Shown here: one piece after another, positions 8,222 to 15,904 of the stretch
Numbering within the stretch: the stretch's first letter is position 1
Layout: each line of letters starts with the position of its first letter
NCBI GenBank assembly: GCA_019115845.1
Contig: DXCU01000049.1
Span: forward strand, 1 to 48,088
DNA length: 48,088 bases
Source: Candidatus Rubneribacter avistercoris
Lineage (GTDB): Bacteria > Actinomycetota > Coriobacteriia > Coriobacteriales > Eggerthellaceae
Direction: 5' to 3'
Position numbers and translations under genes: made by a program
Notes under the pieces: generated by a model
Told to the model about the DNA's origin: nothing
Seen by the model: the letters and a program-made list of their open reading frames with translations, nothing else
The model's database searches: none

Positions 8222-9814
8222 TCACGCCGTCAAACCGCGTTTCGCCGCAATGCGGAACAGCGCCCACGAGGCCGCGGCCGCCGCAAGGCTCAGCGCAAGC
8301 CCCGCAATCGCGCCTGCAACGGCGGTGAGCGCCGCGCCCGCCGCCACGAACGCCATACCGCCCACGATGACGCCGAACACGGGCAGGCCGCGCTTCACCG
8401 GCTCGTACACGGTGGTCCAGTCGTAGCGCGGGCGCCGCGCGTCAAGAGCGAGGCCGCCGAACGCAGCCAGCAGGCTCGACGCCAGCGGCACCACGAACAG
8501 CGCTACGACGGACAGCGGATCAAGCGGCAGCGCGACGGCCAGCAGCGCGGCCGACACCGCCACCACGGGCACCGCGACCATCAGGTTGACGGCGGCTTTC
8601 GCGCCCAGCACGGTGCTCGCCGGCACCGGCGCGGTCAGCATGAGCCAGCGCGCCGATCCCTCAAGCGACACCGACGCCGCCGTGGTGGACGAGATGACGC
8701 AGAAGAACGCAAGCGCCCAGGGAAGCAGCGCGCCGACGAAGGGCGCAAGCTCGGGCGGCAGCGCATCCGGCGACATGAGGCCCGTCACGGTTCCCACCCA
8801 CACAGCCAAGGCCGCCACCAGCACCAACACGAACCCGATGCAGGAGTTCATAAGATAGACGGGCGTGGCCGCCAAAAGGCGCGCCTCTTTGGCCACGAGC
8901 GCGCGAAACGGCGTGCTGGCCTTGAGGCCCGCAGCGCCCCGCTTACCGTCGAACGAGAACGCACCGCTCGGACGCGACGACGCGAGCAGCGCGTTCACCG
9001 GCACGAACAGGCGCACCACCAACGCGAGCACCACGCCGGCCACCGCAAGGTTCGCCGCAACGAAGGCGAAAAACCGCAGGAGGTCGCCCTGCACGATGCC
9101 GGCCGCCGCCCACGCCGCCGGCGGGAACACCGATGCGATCTGCGCGGTGAGCTGCGTGCCGAGCGCCGTCAGGGCGGCCAGGTCGTCGCTTTGCGATGAA
9201 AGCGCGATCGAACCGAACACCGCGGCGAGCGTCGCCGCCAACGTCAGCGCGATGACGACGATGTTCGCATGGCGGAAGCGCGCCGACACCGCGGCAATGA
9301 GCACGGCCAGCACAATGGCCACCGAAAGCGGCAGCAGCGGCGCCAGCACCACGGACAGCGCCATGCACAGCACGCCCGCCGCCGACACGCCCGCGCATCC
9401 CGCGTACACGGCGAACGCCGGCACCATAGCCAGCAGGCCGAACGCCAAGCTCATGGCGTACAGCGACGCAATGCGCGACAGCACCACCGCAGTGGTGGAA
9501 ACGGGCAGCGACATCACCAGGTCGTAGTCCTTGAAGCCGAACAGCACGCCGTTCGTCTTGAGAAACGCGGCCACAGCACCCGCCATCGCGCCCACGAGCA
9601 CCGCAACGAGCGGGATGGCCTCGGACAGCCCGATCTGAACGAGCGCTTGCGCCACCTTGACCGAGTACGCCGCCGCGAACAGCACGATGGCCGCCACCGC
9701 CAACGCCCCAAGGCCCAGCGTGCGCTTGGCCTTCGCCGAACCGGCGTGCAGCGCTTTGTTGATGCCGAACAGGCCCAGCATCTGGATCTTCAACAAAAGG
9801 ACGAACGCGCGCAT
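8222..9814 (-). CDS. ABC exporter permease, large multi-pass membrane protein
   Basis: Protein of 530 residues with about 12 hydrophobic segments and a short charged N-terminus. It resembles ABC-2-like permeases that pair with a single ATPase for export. It contains the GFKDYDLVMSLPVSTTAVVLSRI segment typical of this group, split here by family variation. The ATG at 9814 lies nine bases after the ATPase stop and has a GGGGG-rich RBS. The adjacent ATPase and YtrA-type regulator support an exporter role; the substrate cannot be deduced. Confidence 0.75.
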   Translation of the reverse strand: MRAFVLLLKIQMLGLFGINKALHAGSAKAKRTLGLGALAVAAIVLFAAAYSVKVAQALVQIGLSEAIPLVAVLVGAMAGAVAAFLKTNGVLFGFKDYDLVMSLPVSTTAVVLSRIASLYAMSLAFGLLAMVPAFAVYAGCAGVSAAGVLCMALSVVLAPLLPLSVAIVLAVLIAAVSARFRHANIVVIALTLAATLAAVFGSIALSSQSDDLAALTALGTQLTAQIASVFPPAAWAAAGIVQGDLLRFFAFVAANLAVAGVVLALVVRLFVPVNALLASSRPSGAFSFDGKRGAAGLKASTPFRALVAKEARLLAATPVYLMNSCIGFVLVLVAALAVWVGTVTGLMSPDALPPELAPFVGALLPWALAFFCVISSTTAASVSLEGSARWLMLTAPVPASTVLGAKAAVNLMVAVPVVAVSAALLAVALPLDPLSVVALFVVPLASSLLAAFGGLALDARRPRYDWTTVYEPVKRGLPVFGVIVGGMAFVAAGAALTAVAGAIAGLALSLAAAAASWALFRIAAKRGLTA

Positions 9815-9823
9815 GGCCGCCCC

Positions 9824-10681
9824 CTATCGCTCGCCGTGCGCAGCGCTGCGCACGGCGGAGGTCTTCGCGGCGGCGTCGTCGCGGTCGATCATGTCAAGGA
9901 ACACGTCCTCCAAGCTCTCGTCGCCCACCACGTCGGCCACGGGGCCGCACGCGCGCAGCGTGCCCTGCTTGATGATGGCCACCTTGTTGCACAGCTTCTC
10001 CACCACTTCCAGCACGTGGCTGGAAAAGAACACGGCCCCACCGCGCCCGGCCAGTTCGCGCAGCATCTCCTTCACATGAAACGATGCCTCGGGGTCCAGC
10101 CCGACGAAAGGCTCGTCAAGCACGAGCAGCTGAGGGGAGTGCGCAAGCGCGCCGATGAGCACAAGCTTCTGGCGCATGCCGTGCGAGTACGAGGACACGA
10201 GGTCGCCGAGCGCGGGGGTGAGCCCCAGGCGGTCGGCGCACGTTTCGATGCGCGCACGACGCACGTCGGACGGCACCTCGAAGACGTCCGAGATATAGTC
10301 GAGGTACTGGATGCCCGTGAGGAACTCGTAGACGTCGGGGTTGTCGGGCACGTAGGCCGTGACGCGCTTGCACGCGATCGCGTCCGTTCTCACCGACTGC
10401 CCCGCAATGCGAATGTCGCCCGCATCGAACCCGGCCACGCCCACGATGGCGCGGATGAGCGTCGTCTTGCCGGCGCCGTTGTGACCCACGAAGCCGAAGA
10501 TGTCGCCCGGCATCACGTCGAGGGAAATGCCGTCAACCGCGCGCTTCGCGCCGAACGTTTTGACAACGTCCCTCACCGCCAGAACAGGGGACGCCCCGCG
10601 CGGCGCGGCGGCGCGGCGGTCGCCTTCCCTTTTGCCTCCCCTGCCGTTTTCCCTGACCTTCGCTGCATTCCGCTCGCTCAT
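9824..10681 (-). CDS. ABC transporter ATP-binding protein
   Basis: ATPase of 285 residues with Walker A GHNGAGKTT, signature YSHGMRQK, Walker B LLVLDEPFVGLD and switch FFSSHVLE. A basic, Gly-rich N-terminal tail of about 30 residues precedes the domain. AAGGAT and AAGG lie upstream of the ATG. It is the first gene of an operon continuing into the permease, the GntR regulator and the DUF1648 protein. The promoter region holds a perfect 9-bp dyad (10702-10726), a likely operator. Confidence 0.9.
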   Translation of the reverse strand: MSERNAAKVRENGRGGKREGDRRAAAPRGASPVLAVRDVVKTFGAKRAVDGISLDVMPGDIFGFVGHNGAGKTTLIRAIVGVAGFDAGDIRIAGQSVRTDAIACKRVTAYVPDNPDVYEFLTGIQYLDYISDVFEVPSDVRRARIETCADRLGLTPALGDLVSSYSHGMRQKLVLIGALAHSPQLLVLDEPFVGLDPEASFHVKEMLRELAGRGGAVFFSSHVLEVVEKLCNKVAIIKQGTLRACGPVADVVGDESLEDVFLDMIDRDDAAAKTSAVRSAAHGER

Positions 10682-10701
10682 CCTTGATCCTTTCGCCGTT
10701 G

Positions 10702-10726
10702 TCTGTTATATTTATGCTATAACAGA
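10702..10726. promoter_or_regulatory. Operator-like dyad TCTGTTATA-N7-TATAACAGA
   Basis: A perfect 9-bp inverted repeat (10702-10710 and 10718-10726) with a 7-nt spacer lies 21 bp upstream of the ABC ATPase start. It contains TATAAC, a possible -10 element, so binding would block the promoter. The YtrA-type GntR protein encoded downstream in the operon is the natural candidate to bind it. Confidence 0.65.
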
Positions 10727-10940
10727 TGGAACAAAGATGCAAGCGCTTCCCTGGAAGAGAGCTTGCGCAAGACGAACGTGCGGTGCCGAAAGGCGAACAT
10801 GCGATGCCGAAACCGGATCATCGCTTCTAAAATACGCTTGCTGCACCTGAGGCGCGCTTCGGAGGCAGCGCTCCGCCGAAGAGCGCGCCAACCGCACGCG
10901 GCCCGCACGTCGCCCGTCGCACGAGAAAGGAGTCGCCGTC

Positions 10941-11894
10941 ATGAGAAGAGCCGCGCTGTTTTTGGCAATCACCTTCGCGCTCACGTGGGCGTACGAGTTC
11001 GGGGTGGTCTACCCCCTCGCCTCCGGAGCCTTCGATGGCATTCCGCCCGCAGCCGCGCAGCTGGCCATTGGGGCGGCTATGTTCTTCCCCGCCATCGGCG
11101 TGCTCATCACGCGGCTTGCCACGCGCGAGGGGTTCAAGAACAGCGTGGTCAAACCGCGCCGCTTCAAGGAATCAGCACCGTGGTTTCTGGTGGCATGGTT
11201 CGCGCCGGCGCTGCTGACCGTCTTGGGAGCGGCAGCGTACTTCCTGCTGTTCCCGCAGGATTTCGACCCCGGCATGAACGCGTTCGTCGCCGCCCAGGCG
11301 CAGGCGGCCGCAGCTGCGGGCGCAAAGCTGCCCGAGGAGGCGCTGCGCGTGGCGCTCGTCGCGCAGCTGCCCGTGGCCGTCCTTCTGGCTCCCGCGCTCA
11401 ACATCCTCACAACGTTCGGCGAGGAGTGGGGCTGGCGCGGGTATTTGGTGCCCAAGGTGGCCGCGCGGATGCGCATTGTGCCCACGCTGCTGGTCACAGG
11501 CGTCATCTGGGGGCTTTGGCACGCTCCGCTCACCGCCATCGGGCACAACTACGGCACGGGCTATCCCACCTGGCCCTTCGGCGGCATCGCCGCCATGTGC
11601 GCGTTCTGCATCGTGATGGGCGTCTTCCTCACCTACGTCACCGAGCGCACGGGCAGCTGCCTGGCCGCAGCCGTGGGGCACGGCGCTCTCAACGGCTTCG
11701 TGAGCGCGGCCGCGCTGTTCTCGGCAACGGGCGGCAACCCTTTCGTCGGGCCGCTGCCCACGGGCATCATCGGCGGCATCGCCTTTATCGCCGTTGCCGC
11801 CCTCATGCTCTGGGACCTGCGCCGGCGCGAGAAAGCCGGCACCCTGCGCATGCCGCGAGCAGGCCTGGCCGACGGCATGACGAAGACGGCGTGA
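10941..11894 (+). CDS. CPBP family intramembrane metalloprotease (Abi/Rce1-like)
   Basis: Membrane protein of 317 residues. It carries the family motifs: EEWGWRG (E161, E162, R166), a downstream GLWHAP (H194) and a late VGHGALNG segment, which together form the metal site of CPBP/Rce1-type proteases. Hydrophobic segments run through the whole length. AAGGAG lies before the ATG. It stands alone on the plus strand between two minus-strand operons. Family roles include prenyl-protein processing, bacteriocin self-immunity and processing of exported peptides; the nearby ABC exporters make peptide handling possible, but this is inference. Confidence 0.9.
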   Translation: MRRAALFLAITFALTWAYEFGVVYPLASGAFDGIPPAAAQLAIGAAMFFPAIGVLITRLATREGFKNSVVKPRRFKESAPWFLVAWFAPALLTVLGAAAYFLLFPQDFDPGMNAFVAAQAQAAAAAGAKLPEEALRVALVAQLPVAVLLAPALNILTTFGEEWGWRGYLVPKVAARMRIVPTLLVTGVIWGLWHAPLTAIGHNYGTGYPTWPFGGIAAMCAFCIVMGVFLTYVTERTGSCLAAAVGHGALNGFVSAAALFSATGGNPFVGPLPTGIIGGIAFIAVAALMLWDLRRREKAGTLRMPRAGLADGMTKTA

Positions 11895-11981
11895 CGAAGG
11901 CCGACCTCGCCCGAGATCCCGCCCGCGAAACGAAGCGCCCCGCCGCCTGACGGGCCCTCGCCGAGCTGGCCGTCCGCCCCT

Positions 11982-13373
11982 CTAGCGCACTTTCGCCACG
12001 ACGAACGCAAGCATGACCAGCGCCATGACGGCGGAGAAACCGAACGCCGCCTGGTAGGCGAACGCCGGGTTCGCCGCACCCGCCGCCGATGCGCCCACTG
12101 CGGATATGGCAAGCACCATGGCCGACGTTCCCAGCGACGCGCACGCCTGGCGCACGGCGATGCAAAACGACGAGCCGTCGGCCACCAGGCGCCCTGGCAG
12201 CTGCGCGAGGCTCCACGACGGGAGCGGCCCCGTCAGCCCCGACACACCCGCAGCTCGCACGGCTTGGCACAACGTGGTCACCAGAAGCGGCGTGTCCGCA
12301 TTCAGAAACGACATGAGCACCGCCCCTGTCGCCAAAAACGTGCCCGACACGAGCACGACCGGACGCACTCCCACGCGGTCGGTCAGCACGCCCGCCAACG
12401 GGGCAAGCAGAAGAGCCGACGCCGTGCCCGGCAGAAGCACCACGCCCGCGTCAAGCGCGGACCCGCCGCACAGCCCTTCCACGTACAGCGGCACCACCAG
12501 CGTGATGCCCATGAACGAAGCCGCCAGCAGGTTCTGCGCCACGAATCCGGTTCGATACTGGCGCGACGCGAAAATCTCCATGCTCACAAGCGGTTCGGCC
12601 ACGCGTTTTTGCCGTCGCACGAACAACGCGAGGAACAACGCCCCCAGCGCAAACGGCACCCAAACGAAAGGGCTTGCCACGGCAAAGCTGCTCGCCTCCG
12701 AAAACGCCAGCAAAAGCCCGCCGAACCCCAGCGTCGAAAGCGCGAGCGACCGCACGTCGAGCCGCGCGCTCGCGTCAAGCGCGGGCGCGGGTTTGATCGC
12801 CAGCGCAGCGGCCGCCGCAAGCGCCGCCATCACCGCAGCAAGCAGCACGAAGAAGCTGCGCCAGCCGAACGCGAAGTCCATGGCGCCACCGATGGTGGGT
12901 CCGATATTCGGCGCGGAGCCCATGGCGATGCTGGCCACGCCCATGGCCGTGGCCCGTCGGCCATGTGGGAAGCGCGTCATGGCGACGGTCTGCATGAGCG
13001 GCATGAGCATGCCCGTTGAAACGGCCTGGAGCACGCGCCCGGCCAAAAGCACGCCGAAGTTCGGCGCAAGGAAATCCGCCGCCGCTCCCGCCAGGAAAAA
13101 CCCCATGGCCAAAAACACATGCCGCCGGACCGAGAGCCGCCGCAAAAGGAACGTGACCGCGGGCACCGTCACGCCCAGCATAAGCATGTAGCTGGTCGTG
13201 AGCCACTGCCCCAGAACCACGTCGAAGCCAAGATCGCCCATGATGTCGCCGATCATGGCGTTGACCGCCGTCTGCGAGAGGTTGCCCATGGCCGAAGCTA
13301 GCACCACAACGGCAAACAGCGCGTACACCGAACCGCGTGCGCCACGCGCGCCTTCCCGGCCCTCGCCCCCCAT
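11982..13373 (-). CDS. MFS drug exporter, DHA2 (EmrB/QacA-like)
   Basis: Protein of 463 residues with about 14 hydrophobic segments. Motifs fit the DHA2 drug:H+ antiporters: a first helix followed by DIMGDLGFDVVLGQWLTTSYMLMLG, then RVLQAVSTGMLMPL (motif C region) and GVLTDRVGVRPV in the second half. I chose the ATG at 13373 (GAGGAGG five bases upstream) over an in-frame ATG at 13514, which would add a 47-residue Gly/Arg/Ala-rich tail. It is monocistronic, convergent with the CPBP gene. It probably exports amphipathic compounds or bile-type molecules; the substrate is unknown. Confidence 0.88.
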   Translation of the reverse strand: MGGEGREGARGARGSVYALFAVVVLASAMGNLSQTAVNAMIGDIMGDLGFDVVLGQWLTTSYMLMLGVTVPAVTFLLRRLSVRRHVFLAMGFFLAGAAADFLAPNFGVLLAGRVLQAVSTGMLMPLMQTVAMTRFPHGRRATAMGVASIAMGSAPNIGPTIGGAMDFAFGWRSFFVLLAAVMAALAAAAALAIKPAPALDASARLDVRSLALSTLGFGGLLLAFSEASSFAVASPFVWVPFALGALFLALFVRRQKRVAEPLVSMEIFASRQYRTGFVAQNLLAASFMGITLVVPLYVEGLCGGSALDAGVVLLPGTASALLLAPLAGVLTDRVGVRPVVLVSGTFLATGAVLMSFLNADTPLLVTTLCQAVRAAGVSGLTGPLPSWSLAQLPGRLVADGSSFCIAVRQACASLGTSAMVLAISAVGASAAGAANPAFAYQAAFGFSAVMALVMLAFVVAKVR

Positions 13374-13541
13374 CGCCGCCTCCTCGCATTCGCCGCCGGC
13401 TCGTATGTGTCTCCAGTATACCCCCGCCGACGGCCCGCCCGCACCCCGCGCACCGCCCGCCGCGCCGCCCGCGCGGCGCGCGGCAAAGGCGCGGCCGACG
13501 GAGGCCGTCGCCACAGTTCGCCACGCGAATCGCCCGCCGCG

Positions 13542-14099
13542 TCAGTTGAACGCTTGCTGGGTCTTCTCCAGCCCGACGGTCACCAGCGAGAGCGCAGCCT
13601 GAGCACCGCGGTCCACCGCATACGAGAAGTCGTCGGCCGCGTCCTTCTTCGGCAGCGACAGCACCCAGTCCACCACGGGCATGCGCCCCGGCGGCCGTCC
13701 GATGCCCACGCGCACGCGGTGCCAGTCGCGCGTGCCCAGTTTGTCGCAGATGGAGCGCAGCCCGTTATGCCCCGCATGCCCGCCGCCGAACTTCACGCGC
13801 ACGGTGCCGGGGTCGATGTCAAGCTCGTCATGGATGACCACCAGGTGCGCCGCATCCACGCCGTAGGCGTTCATGAGCTGCTTCACGGGGCCTCCCGACG
13901 TGTTCATGTAGCTTTGCGGCTTGGCCAGCACCAGGTCAATATCGCGGTACGCACCCTTGGCCGTCAGCGCGCCGCACTCCGTTTTCCAGTAGCGCGCGCC
14001 CACCTCTTCTCCGATGGCGTCCACCGCGTCGAACCCGGCGTTGTGCCGCGTGTGCGCGTATTCATCGCCCGGATTCCCCAGGCCCACGATCAGGTACAT
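13542..14099 (-). CDS. pth: Peptidyl-tRNA hydrolase
   Basis: Protein of 185 residues that releases tRNA from stalled peptidyl-tRNA. It opens MYLIVGLGNPG and has TRHNAGF with the catalytic histidine (H19), SYMNTSGG, VIHDELDID and the GGHAGHNGLRS loop, all diagnostic. The start at 14099 has GAGGA upstream; the in-frame ATG at 14171 would add 24 unrelated residues. Its 5' region is unusual: a strong plus-strand promoter (14119-14147) fires away from it, and a minus-strand toxin-like gene lies upstream. Transcripts from that gene could read into pth. Confidence 0.97.
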   Translation of the reverse strand: MYLIVGLGNPGDEYAHTRHNAGFDAVDAIGEEVGARYWKTECGALTAKGAYRDIDLVLAKPQSYMNTSGGPVKQLMNAYGVDAAHLVVIHDELDIDPGTVRVKFGGGHAGHNGLRSICDKLGTRDWHRVRVGIGRPPGRMPVVDWVLSLPKKDAADDFSYAVDRGAQAALSLVTVGLEKTQQAFN

Positions 14100-14118
14100 G
14101 TCGATGTTCCTCGCTTGC

Positions 14119-14147
14119 TTGCAAACGCGCCGAAGCGCGCCTATAAT
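14119..14147 (+). promoter_or_regulatory. Strong sigma70 promoter of antisense RNA 1
   Basis: TTGCAA (14119-14124), a 17-nt spacer and a perfect TATAAT (14142-14147) drive plus-strand transcription from about 14154. No plus-strand gene follows; transcription would stop at the terminator at 14197-14232. Confidence 0.85.
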
Positions 14148-14153
14148 ATGGGA

Positions 14154-14232
14154 CGAAGGTGCCCCGCGCAACCGGGCAGCATCCTTCTTTAGGTGGAACC
14201 GGGCTCTCCGTGAACTGGTAGCCCGGTTTTTT
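14154..14232 (+). ncRNA. Small RNA convergent to toxin-like peptide 1 (candidate antitoxin RNA)
   Basis: A consensus promoter and an intrinsic terminator define a transcript of about 79 nt with no ORF of its own. It lies opposite the 3' untranslated part of the minus-strand mRNA for the 26-residue peptide (14290-14370). This is the TxpA/RatA and Fst type I arrangement, in which the antitoxin RNA pairs with the toxin mRNA 3' region. The segment AGGTGGAACC resembles a T-box antiterminator, but no downstream plus-strand gene exists. Ends are predicted, not measured. Confidence 0.6.
14197..14232 (+). terminator. Intrinsic terminator of antisense RNA 1
   Basis: AACCGGGCT (14197-14205) pairs with AGCCCGGTT (14220-14228) across a 14-nt loop, followed by a run of six T (14227-14232). 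Confidence 0.85.
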
Positions 14233-14289
14233 CCTTTTCCAGACGCTGTTCGTCACCTCCTTCCCGCAAGCCGGCCCGCCACCGCCAAA

Positions 14290-14370
14290 CTAGCGGCGCG
14301 TACCGATGCTCACGATGCCGACCACAACCGATAGCAATGCGCAAACCGCAATGACCGTTTGTGCGTCCAT
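14290..14370 (-). CDS. 26-residue hydrophobic peptide, type I toxin-like
   Basis: The ORF starts MDAQTVIAVC, has one hydrophobic helix (about residues 5-22) and ends in basic IGTRR, the pattern of small type I membrane toxins. AAGGAGG sits five bases before the ATG, the strongest RBS type. A -10 TAGAAT lies at 14426-14421. A convergent promoter and terminator pair (14119-14232) makes RNA complementary to its downstream mRNA. Past the stop the mRNA carries a second perfect anti-SD complement, AAGGAGGTGA (14262-14253), with a GTG inside it. Family assignment rests on size, topology and layout only. Expected effect if overproduced: membrane damage. Confidence 0.55.
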   Translation of the reverse strand: MDAQTVIAVCALLSVVVGIVSIGTRR

Positions 14371-14420
14371 GGCAGCCTCCTTTCCAGGATGCCGCCCGGA
14401 TGCGACGAAGCACCGCCTGC

Positions 14421-14426
14421 ATTCTA
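14421..14426 (-). promoter_or_regulatory. Candidate -10 of toxin-like peptide 1
   Basis: On the minus strand TAGAAT (14426 to 14421) would place the transcript start near 14414, about 44 nt before the peptide ATG. No clear -35 is seen at 17 bp. Confidence 0.4.
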
Positions 14427-14458
14427 GCACGGATGCTGACAGGTTGAACCCAACGTCA

Positions 14459-14566
14459 GCGAGAGGGGCTGTGGCGCCCGAGATTCGCAGGGATCGCGGA
14501 AGCGACGCGTATTTTGACACGCGAGCTTCCGAAAGTGCGCGAAGATTGGGCGCCGCAGCCCCTCGC
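14459..14566. repeat. 108-nt imperfect palindrome
   Basis: The outer arms 14459-14479 and 14548-14566 pair apart from a two-base bulge and one G-T. Inside, CGGAAGC pairs with GCTTCCG and CGCGT pairs with ACGCG. The whole can fold as one long hairpin. It lies 3' of prs, on the prs transcript, and just upstream of the toxin-like peptide 1 promoter. It may be a MITE-like element or a long 3' hairpin. Confidence 0.7.
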
Positions 14567-14577
14567 AGCGTCGGCAG

Positions 14578-14605
14578 GTCTCGCTGGCCGGCAGGCCAGC
14601 GAGAC
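14578..14605. terminator. Perfect 12-bp hairpin directly after prs
   Basis: GTCTCGCTGGCC and its exact complement flank a four-base loop two bases beyond the prs stop. There is no U run on the minus strand, so it may protect or attenuate rather than terminate; read on the plus strand it is followed by TTTT. Confidence 0.6.
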
Positions 14606-14607
14606 TT

Positions 14608-15573
14608 TTACTCGAACAGCGAGGCGACGGAGCCGTTGTTGTATACGTTGGTGATAGTCTTGGCGAACAGCGGACCCACAGAGAGCACTTTCACCTTGCC
14701 CGTTTGACGGTCGAGCGGCACGGGCACGGCATTGGTGACCACCACTTCCTCGATGCAGGAGTTCTCGATGCGGTCGTACGCCGGACCGCTGAACAGGCCG
14801 TGCGTGGCGCAGGCGAACACCTTCTCGGCCCCCTTGGCCTTGAGCGTGGTGGCCGCGGCCACCAACGAGCCGGCCGTGTCTATCATGTCGTCGTTCAAGA
14901 TGCAGATCTTGCCCGTCACGTCGCCGATGAGCGCCGCGATCTCGGCCTGGTTGTGCTTGGGGCGGTCCTTGTGCATGATGGCGATGTCGCAGTCCAACAT
15001 GGTGGAGAACTTCTTGGCGGCCTTCGCGCGGCCCACGTCGGGCGACACCACGCACAGCCGCCCCTTGTCCCAGCCCATGCTCTCATAGTAATCCACGAAG
15101 ATGGACATGGCGGTCATATGGTTCACCGGCAAATCGAAGAAGCCCTGGATGGCGTCTTGGTGCAGGTCGATGGTGATGACGTTGTCCACACCCGCCGCGC
15201 TCAGAAGGTCGGCCACGAGCTTGGCGGTGATAGGCTCGCGCGGAGCGGCCTTGCGATCCTGACGCGCGTACCCGTAATGGCTGATGACGGCCGACACGTT
15301 GTGGGCGGACGCGCGCTTGGCGGCATCGGCCATGATGAGCATCTCCATGAGAGCGTCGTTCACGTCGTAGCCCGCGCCAGCGCACACCGATTGCACGAGG
15401 AACACCTCTTTGCCGCGCACGCTCTCCAAATAGCGCGCGTAGATCTCGCCGTTGGCGAACTTCTCAAGCTTCACGTTGCCCAAATCGACGCCCAGCTCTT
15501 TGGCTATCTCGTCGGCAAGCCCGGGATTGACCGACCCCGAGAACAGGGCCATGCTCTTCTGCACTTCCGTCAT
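14608..15573 (-). CDS. prs: Ribose-phosphate pyrophosphokinase
   Basis: Protein of 321 residues making PRPP from ribose 5-phosphate and ATP for nucleotide, His and Trp synthesis. Diagnostic segments are FANGEIYARYLESVRGKEVFLVQS, ISHYGYARQDRK, TIDLHQDAIQGFFD and the PRPP loop NDDMIDTAGS. Length matches the family. The start at 15573 has AAGGAG seven bases upstream; the long upstream in-frame extension is low complexity. A tight hairpin follows its stop and a 108-nt palindrome lies further on. It is probably monocistronic. Confidence 0.97.
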   Translation of the reverse strand: MTEVQKSMALFSGSVNPGLADEIAKELGVDLGNVKLEKFANGEIYARYLESVRGKEVFLVQSVCAGAGYDVNDALMEMLIMADAAKRASAHNVSAVISHYGYARQDRKAAPREPITAKLVADLLSAAGVDNVITIDLHQDAIQGFFDLPVNHMTAMSIFVDYYESMGWDKGRLCVVSPDVGRAKAAKKFSTMLDCDIAIMHKDRPKHNQAEIAALIGDVTGKICILNDDMIDTAGSLVAAATTLKAKGAEKVFACATHGLFSGPAYDRIENSCIEEVVVTNAVPVPLDRQTGKVKVLSVGPLFAKTITNVYNNGSVASLFE

Positions 15574-15904
15574 GTGCGCGCTCCTTCGCGTCGTCCTGCG
15601 GGCCGCCGCACCGCGCGACTGTCGCCTCGCCCTCACGGCCCTATTGTATCCGCAGGTGACCCGCGCGCACAGGGTCAACTTTCCCTTTTCCGTAGATTGC
15701 CCGCAGACAGGCGGCGCAGGTTGCGCGGGCGGCAGCGGCCCGCCTTCGCGCAGTCGCGCGCAAGCCGCCAGCCCAAGCTCCGCGCCCACCGCCCCGGATG
15801 CGGACGGAAAACGGCCGGAGCCAAAGGGGTCGTGCACCGGCGGCCAAGCCTCTCCCGCCGCCGGCGAGTCAAGCCCTTCCAACCGGCAGCATCCGAACCA
15901 GCGT

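Noticed and set aside
10763-11950. 395-codon plus-strand frame overlapping the CPBP protease gene
   Set aside because: Arg/His-rich shadow frame; the overlapping CPBP frame has RBS and catalytic motifs.
14154-14232. T-box riboswitch (AGGTGGAACC followed by a terminator)
   Set aside because: No plus-strand gene follows for more than 3 kb, there is no room for the T-box stem I specifier region, and a promoter lies only about 45 nt upstream. A convergent antisense RNA explains it better.
14062-14256. 64-codon minus-strand ORF starting in AAGGAGGTGA
   Set aside because: The GTG lies inside the Shine-Dalgarno sequence itself, too close to be used, and the frame runs into pth. The RBS is reported as a separate observation.
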